DNA from: Acidobacteriaceae bacterium
Lineage (GTDB): Bacteria; Acidobacteriota; Terriglobia; Terriglobales; Acidobacteriaceae
Assembly: GCA_003134655.1 (NCBI GenBank)
Contig: PLBY01000047.1
Span: 32,099-96,098 of the forward strand
DNA length: 64,000 nt
Reading direction: 5' to 3'
Position numbers and translations under genes: made by a program. Of the stretch, positions 27,805 to 36,934 are shown piece by piece (positions within the stretch are counted from its first letter, which is position 1; each line of letters begins with the position of its first letter). Below the pieces are notes generated by a model. That model was given only the letters and a program-made list of their open reading frames with translations. It made no database searches and had not been told where the DNA came from.

Positions 27805-29300
27805 GGCGTTGTTTCTCCATGGACGGGGTTTTTGTCTTCGACTAACTTGTAACGATTGTGTTCGGCTTCTTCCTTGGTGCTTTCGATCCGGAGGTCGGCC
27901 AACCGTTTCAACAACTCCGGAATGTCCTTCGTTCGCCCACTCTTGCGCAGCGCCTGGATCAAGTGATACAGGGCCGTTTGGTCCTTGGGATCGCTGCTCA
28001 AAGCCTTGCGGCACTGCACGATTGCCGCTTCATTCTGTCCCGCCTGCAGGTAGAGCTTGGCGAGCACGTCATGAGCCGCGGCTAACGAAGGGCGGAGTGC
28101 GATGGCTTTTTTTGCGGCCTCCATGGCTTCGCGAAATTCCAAACTTCCCGGGTCGGAGCCACGTTGTGTCAAGATGTCAGCTTGCAAATAAAGCAGGATT
28201 GGGTCGTTGGGCTTTTTGACCAGTTTTGCTCGTACTGTGGCCAGCGCACGCTCGGGATCGTTTTTCTGCACGGCGGCCAATCCCTCCGCAGCCGAACCCA
28301 GGGACTGCCGGGGATCCAGTTCGTCGGCCTTCTCGAAATCAGCTTCAGCTTTGTCATATTGAGCCAACTGCACGTAAAGCACGCCGCGCGCCACATACAA
28401 TGCCGCCGCCTTCGGTTCCGCACTAAGTCCAGCATTGATCATATCCACCCCGACCAGAAACGACTGATGGTCGAGAGAAATGTCAGCGAAATCGAGGTAG
28501 AGATTTACGTTGTGGGGATCCGCCACAATTGCTTCCCGGAGAAGGCGGACCGCCTTTGGAGTATTTCCGTCCGCCTCGTAGGCGGAGGCCGCTAGATCGA
28601 GGACATTAGGATCGGTACCGTTTTCTTGCAGCAAGGGCTGCAACGTGGCGATAGCATCTTTGGAATGCTGCGCCATGAGCTGGACTGACGCGAGCTGACA
28701 GCGTAGACCGGCATCCGAGTTCGACTGCGCCAGCGCCCGACGAAAGACCAGAATTGCCTTCTCGGTCTCCTTCAGCCGCACCAGGCAATCGCCGAACTCC
28801 TGCAGTGCTCCCGGTTGAGATTCCGCCAGTGAACCGCTTTGCTCAAAGTGAGGCACGGCGCCGGCACAGTCTCCGCGGCGGTACGCCAATACAGCCAACA
28901 TGGCGTGGCTGGTCGGATCGTTCGGATGTAAATGGAGGATTCGTTGCAACAGTGCAGCAGCGTCTGCCCCTCCGTTCTCGTACTCGATCTGCGCAGCCCC
29001 TTCCAGCGCCGGTAGATAATCCGGCGAATTCTCCAGCGCGTGGCGAAACGCGTTGAGCGCCTCCTGCTTATCCCCTTTGCCGGAAAAGGCAATGCCGCGG
29101 AAGGTCCACAATTGCGGGTTCTTGGGACTCCGTTGCAGCTCGGGTTGCAACAATTGCAGGGCCTTGTCGAATTGCCCCGTCCGCAACGCAGACGTAATGG
29201 ACCCGACTCGGTCCGCCGCAGTCTGAGCGGCGACGGCGGAGCAAATGGCAAAGGTCGCAACAAGAACCACAAGCCAAGCGGGGAAACGCATACCCGACAT
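27801..29300 (-). CDS. Secreted TPR-repeat protein, coupled to CRTAC1 gene
   Basis: A 499-residue protein: signal peptide (MRFPAWLVVLVATFAICSAVAA) then a long run of tetratricopeptide repeats (for example NPQLWTFRGIAFSGKGDKQEALNAF and DQTALYHLIQALRKSG). It is paralogous over its whole length to the TPR protein at 20782-22269. The ATG at 29300 follows GAAGAGAG; a second in-frame ATG is nine bases on. Its stop overlaps the TTG start of the downstream CRTAC1-family gene by four bases, so the two products are probably made in a fixed ratio and may interact. It is divergent from another CRTAC1 gene at 29470. Confidence 0.82.
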   Translation of the reverse strand: MSGMRFPAWLVVLVATFAICSAVAAQTAADRVGSITSALRTGQFDKALQLLQPELQRSPKNPQLWTFRGIAFSGKGDKQEALNAFRHALENSPDYLPALEGAAQIEYENGGADAAALLQRILHLHPNDPTSHAMLAVLAYRRGDCAGAVPHFEQSGSLAESQPGALQEFGDCLVRLKETEKAILVFRRALAQSNSDAGLRCQLASVQLMAQHSKDAIATLQPLLQENGTDPNVLDLAASAYEADGNTPKAVRLLREAIVADPHNVNLYLDFADISLDHQSFLVGVDMINAGLSAEPKAAALYVARGVLYVQLAQYDKAEADFEKADELDPRQSLGSAAEGLAAVQKNDPERALATVRAKLVKKPNDPILLYLQADILTQRGSDPGSLEFREAMEAAKKAIALRPSLAAAHDVLAKLYLQAGQNEAAIVQCRKALSSDPKDQTALYHLIQALRKSGRTKDIPELLKRLADLRIESTKEEAEHNRYKLVEDKNPVHGETTP

Positions 29301-29469
29301 TATCGCTCTCTTCACTCGACGCTGGAGCTCAGGACAATGTTTCCCCGTATCGAGACACCGCATCGCCGCTGGACTGCTATCTTCATGCATCCGCGCCATC
29401 GCTTTCAAGCCAATTTTCTCATTTGGGCTGCAAATGGGCTACAGTACAATCTCCTGCCAGGAGATCGAC

Positions 29470-31395
29470 ATGCGCTCGAGGGGAAATCGTTTGCTCAGTC
29501 TTGCCAAGAGGTTGCTCCCGGTCGTGATCCTCGTCCTGGCCGTGGTCGCCACCGATTCCGGAAGTCGACCCCGCTATCCAGAAGACGACATGGGCAAGGA
29601 TTCTCTTCCGGGCCGGAAAAAAGCCCAGATGGAAGCCGCCAAGCAGTTCAGGGTGTTTTACCAATTTCAATTCTCCGACAAGTTGAAGGAAAGCGGGATC
29701 ACATTCACCGATCATGCCGTTGACGACGTCACCAAACACATGCGGATGGGCCACTACGATCATGGCAGTGCTGTCGCGGTTGCGGATGTCGACGGCGATG
29801 GCCTGTACGACATCTACTTTGTGAATCAAGTTGGGGGAAATGAACTCTGGAAAAACCTCGGCGGCGGGAAGTTTAAGAACATCACCCAGGAAGCAGGCGT
29901 CGCACTGGCTGGCCGCATCAAGGTGGCAGCGGCCTTCGCCGATATCGACAACGACGGCGACCAGGATCTCTTCGTCACAACAGTTCGCGGCGGAAATGCA
30001 TTGTTCGAGAACGACGGCCGAGGACATTTCAAAGATATCACCCAGGAAGTAGGCCTAAGTCTTATTGCTCACTCTTCAGGAGCATTCTTTTTTGACTATG
30101 ACAACGACGGCCTGGTCGACCTGCTGGTCTGCAATGTCGGGAAGTATACCTACGACGAGAAGGGACCGAACGGCGAGTACGTCGGGATACCCAATGCCTT
30201 TGACGGACATCTTCACCTGGATCGTTTTGAATATCCCGTCCTCTACAAAAATCTGGGCCACAACCGTTTCAAAGACGTGACCGCAGAAGTCGGGTTGAGC
30301 CCACACGGTTGGTGCGGTGACGCCTCCTTCAGCGACCTTGATGGCGATGGCTGGCCCGACATCTTCTTCCTCAACATGCAAGGACATAGCCACTACTACG
30401 AAAACCAGGGTGGCAAGAAGTTTGTTGAGAAAACGCACCAGTATTTCCCAAGAACTCCGTGGGGCGCCATGGGAATCAAGTTTTTCGATTACGACAATGA
30501 CGGGCTTATGGATCTCTTCATCGTTGACATGCACTCTGACATGAGCGATGAACCGGGCCCTGAAAACGAGAAGAAGAAGTCCAACATCACTTGGACCGAT
30601 TCTTATATTCAAGGAACTAAGTCTGACTACATCTGGGGAAATGCCCTCTATCACAATCTCGGCAACGGGAAGTTTGAAGAAGTTTCCGACCGTCTAGGAG
30701 CAGAAACGTACTGGCCGTGGGGACCGAGCGTGGGAGACCTTAACGCGGACGGATGGGATGACATCTTCATCGCGTCCGGCATGAGTTATCCCTACCGCTA
30801 CGGCATTAATTCACTCTTATTGAACGATCGCGGAAAACAGTTTGACGATGCCGAGTTTGTGCTCGGGATCGAGCCGCGCAAGAGCCTCTACACACCGTGG
30901 TTCGAAATCGACTGTTCTGACCCGCAAGAGCGAGCTGCACAGGAAAAACTGGATAGCAAAGTCTGCGTCGGCCAGAGCGGCAAATCGATCGTCATGGCGC
31001 CGCGCTCCAGCCGCTCTTCCGTCATATTCGATTTGGATAACGACGGAGACCTCGACATCGTGACCAACGACTTCAATTCCGAGCCGCAGGTGCTGGTCAG
31101 CAATCTCGCGCAGCGTAAGAAACTTCACTGGCTGAAAGTCATACTTGAGGGCACGAGTTCAAATCGTAACGGGCTCGGCGCAACTGTACGTGTGCGCGCT
31201 GGCGGGCAAACTTACACCAAGTACAACGATGGCAAGTCTGGCTATCTGGCTCAGAGTGTTCTGCCGCTTTACTTCGGTCTCGGAGAGTTTGCCAAGATTG
31301 ACCGAATAGAAGTCGATTGGCCATCGGGCGGTAAGCAGATTTTGACGACCGGGATTGAGGAAAATCGAACACTGAGGATCACGGAACCGAAGTAG
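29470..31395 (+). CDS. Secreted FG-GAP/ASPIC-UnbV protein (CRTAC1 family)
   Basis: A 641-residue protein with a Sec-type signal or N-terminal anchor (LLPVVILVLAVVA) rather than a Tat leader. FG-GAP/VCBS calcium motifs recur: DVDGDGLYDIYF, DIDNDGDQDLF, DYDNDGLVDLL, DLDGDGWPDIFF, DYDNDGLMDLF, DLNADGWDDIF, DLDNDGDLDIV. The C-terminus (about 545-641) is an ASPIC/UnbV-type domain with LGATVRVRAGGQ and YFGLGEF. It is longer and more divergent than the other three family members in the window. The ATG at 29470 has AGGAG upstream. Function unknown; probably a cell-surface or periplasmic propeller. Confidence 0.83.
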   Translation: MRSRGNRLLSLAKRLLPVVILVLAVVATDSGSRPRYPEDDMGKDSLPGRKKAQMEAAKQFRVFYQFQFSDKLKESGITFTDHAVDDVTKHMRMGHYDHGSAVAVADVDGDGLYDIYFVNQVGGNELWKNLGGGKFKNITQEAGVALAGRIKVAAAFADIDNDGDQDLFVTTVRGGNALFENDGRGHFKDITQEVGLSLIAHSSGAFFFDYDNDGLVDLLVCNVGKYTYDEKGPNGEYVGIPNAFDGHLHLDRFEYPVLYKNLGHNRFKDVTAEVGLSPHGWCGDASFSDLDGDGWPDIFFLNMQGHSHYYENQGGKKFVEKTHQYFPRTPWGAMGIKFFDYDNDGLMDLFIVDMHSDMSDEPGPENEKKKSNITWTDSYIQGTKSDYIWGNALYHNLGNGKFEEVSDRLGAETYWPWGPSVGDLNADGWDDIFIASGMSYPYRYGINSLLLNDRGKQFDDAEFVLGIEPRKSLYTPWFEIDCSDPQERAAQEKLDSKVCVGQSGKSIVMAPRSSRSSVIFDLDNDGDLDIVTNDFNSEPQVLVSNLAQRKKLHWLKVILEGTSSNRNGLGATVRVRAGGQTYTKYNDGKSGYLAQSVLPLYFGLGEFAKIDRIEVDWPSGGKQILTTGIEENRTLRITEPK

Positions 31396-31475
31396 CTGAG
31401 CAGCCGCCCGGCGATGTGCCGAGCTTGTCCAGGCAGCGGGCAGCAATCTGACCGTGTGCTACGACAAGTGCATTC

Positions 31476-34265
31476 TCATTGCGTCAGCTCCACCCAGGTT
31501 TCGGAAGCCGAGAGCGCCACACTATATACGCCACGCTCCTTCACCGATGTTGGGGCCGGATGAAACTCACCGATTCCGCCAAGATGGGCCGGTTGATCGA
31601 TTCGGAGCCGGGCTTGTGTCGTAAACTGGTTCATCGGCGCGAGGGCGATCCGCAATGAGCCTGTTTTTCCATTCCAAATGAGACGCTCGAATTGTCCGGA
31701 GTCCAAAGTGAGCCAGAGGCCAACCGGGGCGAGATAGACGCGAGTCCGCGAAGCATCTTTGGGTTCGACCGTTACCTCATCTCCGGAAACAGAAACATTC
31801 CCACCGAAACAGATCCATCCGAAATCCGGGTGGCTCACCACGTATGTCGCGGCATTCCAGGCATGTCCGAAGAAGTTCGTCCCATTGTCCCCGGAGAGAG
31901 GATCGAAGCGAAGCATGTCTGGAAATGAATGAAACGCGGGCGAGTCGAAGCCTTGCTGATCAATGTTCGTCAGGGCGCCCATCACGCCGCCATAGCCAGC
32001 GCGCAACAGGTGAAAATCATCGGGATGCGCACGGTATTCCGCGAGCATTGGAATTGCGTTGATTCCGGAGCCATAGTGATGAAGCTGGCGCTCGATGCGG
32101 CTGTACTTCGCGGCATACAGAAAATCCCAGTAACGCCGCGCGCTGCCGTTGTATCCCCAATGCGGAACAGTTGGCATATATCCAATGATCGCGTTGATCG
32201 TGACTTCTGCCTTGTCGGTATATCCGAAATATTTGCTCCAAGCGTAGACCTCTTCCTGCCCGGTGGAATCCCAAGGCATCTCGCTTCCGAAGGGATAGGC
32301 TTCAGTCTTCCAGTGATCGGCTCTAGCCTTCATCGCGGCCTCAAGTTGAGTCGCCTCCGCTGCTTTTCCTTCTGTTTTGAGATCGTCCAGAATCGCGACG
32401 AAGATATCGCCTTCCATTTGCCCGAACTGAGCCAGGCCTTCGCCAAAGCGCACCATCGCCATGGATGTTTGATAGGCCTGGTCCAAATACCAATCCCATG
32501 GGTGATTCTTCACAAGACCGGAGTGATTTCGGGCAAGCCGATAAAGAACCCAATACGCAGCCGCAACGTGCGGATAATTGTAAGATCGGTCAACGGCCTC
32601 GGAAGCCTGCCTGTTCCAACTGGTCCAACTCTTCCAATCGAGATCGGAACGGTAATAGTTGGGCGGGAGTTCGTTCGGCTGGTAGTAGAAGAGACTCTTT
32701 CTGACACCGTACTTCTTCTGTCCATCTTTGAACTGGATGCCACCCCAGACAACACCGTCCACAAACTGTTCAAATTTGGCAACCTCTTCCGGATCAGGCT
32801 GCACATACTCCTTCATGGCGGTGGCGAGCCAGGATCCGGCGCCACCTTCATCGCTCAGGCCCGCAATCCAGACCCGACTGTCTTGCGTGACGATGTGGTT
32901 GGCCTCCCTGTCATAGGTCAGCACCGAGGGGCTGCGGTGAAATGGGTCCTTGGGATCGTCAAACCATTGCTCATGCGTGAGGAATCGTCCCATATCGGCG
33001 ACCGCATCGCTCTGTGGCTTCATAACGAAGTAGTGAATCGACTGGGTCAGACCGTCTTCGTAGGTTACGGTCATTCGCGACCGTCCCCACTGCTTCCCTG
33101 TCACTGAGTACTCGGTGAACTCGTGGTTGCTCGCTTCACCCTTTTTCTGAATATCGATCGAGCCGGATGGTTCTACATCGATGGACTTTACGGGCTGGCC
33201 GTAGCGCAGAAACAACTGCGCATGAATATCCGTGGGAAGAACGTAACCCGGAATGCCGACAGCAACGGGCCGATGATTCTCGGCGAGAGTCTTCTCAATA
33301 CTTTGAATCGAAGGGGCGACCACAAACTGGAATCCCACTGTCCAGGTTCCGTTGGGCCTCAGGGTCTTCGAGGTGGGCGGGTTCCATTGCTTAGCCTTCT
33401 TCCATTCGTTGTCCGCGAGCCCGCGGCTCACAACCATCCAATCGAAGAAGCCCTCGAACGTCATGCCGCGCCGGGTCATGTCGGTGTAGATTTCCGGCTT
33501 CGGCTCCTGCCCATGTCTCCAATGCGGATTCAAGATCGGCTTGTACGCCTCGAATGAAGTGTTGCCGTCGGGAATCACAACCAAAGCCGGTCCGTGACCA
33601 TTCAATCGCGTGACCTGGAGGTAGCCTGCCTCCTGGCCAATGTAGGGATCGGCGAACGAGCAGATGGCATGCGCTTGCTCCAGCGTGCGCTCATTCATGT
33701 CGTTGTTGAAGACCATGGGAACACCCAGGCCGCCGATCTCAACGGGAGCACTCGTCGGATTTGTGAGCGTAAAGCGAAGGGTCAGCTTTCCGTTCACGAT
33801 GCTCCACGTACGCATCACCTGCAAAGGAATCGGATCGGAAAATGCGCTACTCAGGTCGGCTGCGGCCAGAACGCCATCTTGAGGTATTGGTTTCACAGCC
33901 GAACGATGAAGTGCCGTCGAGTAGTCTTTCCACTCGCCTTCTCCCGTTCGTAAACGAATGTCGATGTCACCCAGATGGTAGTAACCGTCGTGGGACCGTT
34001 CCGTGAGGCGATCGCCCGGAGTGAAATCAAACTGCAAGTCCTGCTTCGGACGAAGAGCAGTTACGGTCTGCGAGAAGCGCACAAGCGATAACTGAAACTC
34101 TGGGGTTTCGAAGTTTTGCAGCCCATCGGTCAGCATCGGCCCGGGTTGCGGAGGCATTTTTTTTGCCTCCTGTGCAAGCAGGGGAACGCCCGCGAACAGT
34201 ACCAGTGCTGCGAACCAGCAAATCAACAAGTAAGAGCTAGCAGTGGAACTCCTCTGGCCGATCAT
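31476..34265 (-). CDS. Large secreted protein resembling the DUF5695 family
   Basis: A 929-residue protein with a signal peptide (about 1-31). An N-terminal beta-rich part (about 50-400, GYYHLGDIDIRLR, TLRFTLTNPTSAPVEIGG) precedes an alpha-helical barrel-like part (about 440-800) with SDEGGAGSWLATAMKEY, YNYPHVAAAYWVLYRLARNH, WDSTGQEEVYAWSKYFG and PHWGYNGSARRYW, and a short C-terminal sandwich. The layout is that of (alpha/alpha)6 glycosidases. I match it to DUF5695 from general resemblance, with moderate certainty. It is the last gene of the operon with a DUF1680 enzyme and a GH51 enzyme, overlapping the GH51 stop by four bases, so a role on arabinose-containing glycan is inferred. Confidence 0.6.
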   Translation of the reverse strand: MIGQRSSTASSYLLICWFAALVLFAGVPLLAQEAKKMPPQPGPMLTDGLQNFETPEFQLSLVRFSQTVTALRPKQDLQFDFTPGDRLTERSHDGYYHLGDIDIRLRTGEGEWKDYSTALHRSAVKPIPQDGVLAAADLSSAFSDPIPLQVMRTWSIVNGKLTLRFTLTNPTSAPVEIGGLGVPMVFNNDMNERTLEQAHAICSFADPYIGQEAGYLQVTRLNGHGPALVVIPDGNTSFEAYKPILNPHWRHGQEPKPEIYTDMTRRGMTFEGFFDWMVVSRGLADNEWKKAKQWNPPTSKTLRPNGTWTVGFQFVVAPSIQSIEKTLAENHRPVAVGIPGYVLPTDIHAQLFLRYGQPVKSIDVEPSGSIDIQKKGEASNHEFTEYSVTGKQWGRSRMTVTYEDGLTQSIHYFVMKPQSDAVADMGRFLTHEQWFDDPKDPFHRSPSVLTYDREANHIVTQDSRVWIAGLSDEGGAGSWLATAMKEYVQPDPEEVAKFEQFVDGVVWGGIQFKDGQKKYGVRKSLFYYQPNELPPNYYRSDLDWKSWTSWNRQASEAVDRSYNYPHVAAAYWVLYRLARNHSGLVKNHPWDWYLDQAYQTSMAMVRFGEGLAQFGQMEGDIFVAILDDLKTEGKAAEATQLEAAMKARADHWKTEAYPFGSEMPWDSTGQEEVYAWSKYFGYTDKAEVTINAIIGYMPTVPHWGYNGSARRYWDFLYAAKYSRIERQLHHYGSGINAIPMLAEYRAHPDDFHLLRAGYGGVMGALTNIDQQGFDSPAFHSFPDMLRFDPLSGDNGTNFFGHAWNAATYVVSHPDFGWICFGGNVSVSGDEVTVEPKDASRTRVYLAPVGLWLTLDSGQFERLIWNGKTGSLRIALAPMNQFTTQARLRIDQPAHLGGIGEFHPAPTSVKERGVYSVALSASETWVELTQ

Positions 34266-36934
34266 TGTGTCTTTTCCTTTGTGTGGAGTCTCAGAATGTT
34301 GAGCGAATACGGAGCCAAGGAAACAGTGGATGGGTTTCCAGTCGGAATACTGCGGGAGACCGGTGCAATCTTGGTCGGTTCTTCGAACGAGTTCTCGTCT
34401 GTGACGTTCTCCGAGGTCAGAACCGTGAGTCCGCCTTCTGATGCCACGTGGTTCACGCCATCGAGTCGAACACTGGTCTCAACAGTTTCGGGCGTCGTAT
34501 TGAGAATCTTGAGAATGACATCGCCGGATTCGGCCTGCGCTCCAGCAATGGCGAGAACCGTCTCCGGGCGCGGCAGCGTAACCTCTGAGATCAGCGCTCC
34601 GTCAAGAAAACAGTGAACGCTGCGGTCTTGCACTTCTAACGTGACGTCATACCAGCGCCCCGCCTCAATCTTGGCGACCACGGGAGTGCCCACAATCGAG
34701 TCATCAGTTTCAACCGCATGTTGATAATTGCCCCAGCCCCCGAGGTTCCATTGAACACGACGCCCTTCGGCGCTTCCGAGCGAGATCGCGAAACCTTCTT
34801 TTCCACGGAGTTTTCGCGCTTTGACGTGCACAACGGTGCGTGCGTTCGTAGGGGCTGCAAGGGCTGGATCATCGAGGTAGGTCCAAGTGACCGCTTCTTC
34901 GCCTTGACGGTAGATCCCTTGATCCGCGGTCCAATGCCCCGCAGGAGACTTCCAGTTTGAAGCATCGTTGAATGCAGAGCGATAAATCACCTTGCCCTCG
35001 CGCTCTACATACGCGTCTTTAAATTCTGCGGCGGTATTGTACGTTCCGAATCCAAGTTGAAATCGAATCGGACTCGGGGCAGACTTGAAGTCGACCTCGG
35101 CGTTTAGGTTGTAGGTCGGGATGTTTTCGCCGAAGAGTTTGTTTACGTAGTAGGTGGCACGTCCGAAGGCCCTGCTGCTGTCAAAGTGAATCATGTTCAC
35201 TTCCCAATCGGGATGGTTCGCGTTTTCGAGCAAGGGAGCATAGCTGCCCATCTTTACAAGATCGGAGTTCTTCTCCATGCTCATCATGTAGGCGGCATCG
35301 TTGAGCGCTGCGAGCAAGTTCCCAGTCCCAACACCGGCGTTGGTTGCAAACTCGCCAATGTAGAGATCCCAGTCTTTGCGCGGATACGAGGCGAAACTGT
35401 CGAAGTGTTCGACGGGCCAATACAGAGGTGAATAGGCATGTTCATCGACCAGATCGACGCGTCCGGCAGCATGAATGGCAGGCGCGTCGATCCCGGAGAT
35501 CCACGAGCTCAACACAACTTTGATCTGGGGATACTTCGCCTTGATTGCTTTTTGGAACAAGGCAACGCGCTCGCCGTAACGGGCCCCCTGATCTTCATTG
35601 CCGACCTCGATGTATTTGAGCGGGAACGGCGCAGGATGTCCGCTGGCCGCCCGCCTGGCGCCCCACTTCGAGTCAACCGGCCCGATCGCATACTCGATCG
35701 CATCCAGCGTGTCATCGACTAGCGGTTCCAATTGATCGTCAGGGATGAACGTGCCGCTGCGAAAGGCGCACGATATTCCCGCATTCACGACGTAGAGAGC
35801 GTCCGCTCCAATGTCGTCAGCAAACTGCAGAAACTCGTGATAGCCGAGTCCATCGGTGCTCCAGTAGCCCCACGGACTGTACGTGCCGGGACGACCCTCG
35901 ATCGGCCCGATACTGCGCTTCCACTGAGGGCGATCTTCGATCGTGATGCCTTCCACGAAACATCCACCGGGAAACCTTATGAATCCGGGCTTGAGATCGG
36001 CGAGCATCTGAGCCAAATCCGGTCGGAGGCCATTCGGGCGGTTGCGAAAAGTCTTCTCTGAAAATAAGGAAATGAAATCGAGCCAGACTTGCCCTTTCGA
36101 GAGAAAAGACAGCACAAGCCGGGCTTTCGGATCGGTCGCGGTGGCATGCAGGGTGGTTTCGTATTTCTGCCATCCGATCCCATCGGTTTTCAGCTGGGAG
36201 CGCGCCAGTTCCTTACCGTCCAGAGTCTCGAGAGTAGCAACGATTGGCAGGCTTGTTCCGCTCCCGCGAGCGAACAAAGACAGCTTGTAGTTCTCTCCTC
36301 TTTGAATCGCCATGCCCCAGTAACCGCTGTTGACGACCGCAACCCGGCCTGTGGATTTGACGGCGTGAACCGTAACTTGCAGCGAGTGCGGAGTGGCGGC
36401 ACTGAGCGGATTATTGTCAACCAACTCAAAGTCAGCGTCACTGCCGCCTGACGCTTCCATCGTCCACCCGGGCCACTTGCCGTCGACGTTCCACGACATC
36501 TGCCAGTCGCTAGCTTCGAGCCGCTTCCAAAAGTGTGGAGTCCGCGGCGGCACAACAAAGGAACCTTGCAGCCGGCAGGCGGGTGGAAGATTGGCATCTT
36601 CGAATCCACGATTCTTCACGAGTTCCGCGTATAAGCCGCCATCTCCAGCATGATTGATTTCTTCGAAGAAGATCCCATAGAGTCCGCGCGGAACGGCGGT
36701 CCCTTGTTTGCTTACGTCGACGGTAATTTTCGCGGACTCTACAGCGACTGCGCAGGAGCTGAGAAAAACGAATACGATCGCAAGCAGGCGGATTCGACTC
36801 TTTCTCAAGAAGCTGCTCCCACGCACCGACTCTCGGTCCGGAACAATCACACGATCATCTCCTGCAGGCGAGTTAGCGTGCTTCGCCATCCCGAACCGTC
36901 CGCACACCAAAAACGCCTCGGATTTCATTCCCAT
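34262..36934 (-). CDS. Modular GH51 alpha-L-arabinofuranosidase with extra beta-sandwich modules
   Basis: An 890-residue enzyme of the large plant/Bacteroidetes-like GH51 type. After a hydrophobic signal (LLAIVFVFLSSCAVAV) come VPRGLYGIFFEEINHAGDGG, a CBM4-like carbohydrate-binding module (about 120-290), the barrel with IRFPGGCFVEG, acid/base Glu447 in EVGNEDQGARYG and nucleophile Glu528 in LYIGEFATNAG, and an inserted concanavalin/LamG-like sandwich (about 660-830) before the terminal strands. The start is uncertain: ATG at 36934 gives a 45-residue n-region; a GTG nearer the signal is possible. It overlaps the 3' end of the upstream DUF1680 gene and the start of the next gene, so the three are an operon. 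Confidence 0.85.
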   Translation of the reverse strand: MGMKSEAFLVCGRFGMAKHANSPAGDDRVIVPDRESVRGSSFLRKSRIRLLAIVFVFLSSCAVAVESAKITVDVSKQGTAVPRGLYGIFFEEINHAGDGGLYAELVKNRGFEDANLPPACRLQGSFVVPPRTPHFWKRLEASDWQMSWNVDGKWPGWTMEASGGSDADFELVDNNPLSAATPHSLQVTVHAVKSTGRVAVVNSGYWGMAIQRGENYKLSLFARGSGTSLPIVATLETLDGKELARSQLKTDGIGWQKYETTLHATATDPKARLVLSFLSKGQVWLDFISLFSEKTFRNRPNGLRPDLAQMLADLKPGFIRFPGGCFVEGITIEDRPQWKRSIGPIEGRPGTYSPWGYWSTDGLGYHEFLQFADDIGADALYVVNAGISCAFRSGTFIPDDQLEPLVDDTLDAIEYAIGPVDSKWGARRAASGHPAPFPLKYIEVGNEDQGARYGERVALFQKAIKAKYPQIKVVLSSWISGIDAPAIHAAGRVDLVDEHAYSPLYWPVEHFDSFASYPRKDWDLYIGEFATNAGVGTGNLLAALNDAAYMMSMEKNSDLVKMGSYAPLLENANHPDWEVNMIHFDSSRAFGRATYYVNKLFGENIPTYNLNAEVDFKSAPSPIRFQLGFGTYNTAAEFKDAYVEREGKVIYRSAFNDASNWKSPAGHWTADQGIYRQGEEAVTWTYLDDPALAAPTNARTVVHVKARKLRGKEGFAISLGSAEGRRVQWNLGGWGNYQHAVETDDSIVGTPVVAKIEAGRWYDVTLEVQDRSVHCFLDGALISEVTLPRPETVLAIAGAQAESGDVILKILNTTPETVETSVRLDGVNHVASEGGLTVLTSENVTDENSFEEPTKIAPVSRSIPTGNPSTVSLAPYSLNILRLHTKEKTQ

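Noticed and set aside
26719..27852. Plus-strand open frame of 377 codons over the CRTAC1-family gene
   Set aside because: It mirrors the repetitive calcium-binding motifs on the minus strand (runs of Val/Ile from GAC/GAT-rich repeats); no independent protein signature or ribosome-binding site.
31929..33107. Plus-strand open frame of 392 codons inside the DUF5695-like gene
   Set aside because: Antisense to a gene with clear domain structure and operon overlap; no motif and no start signal.
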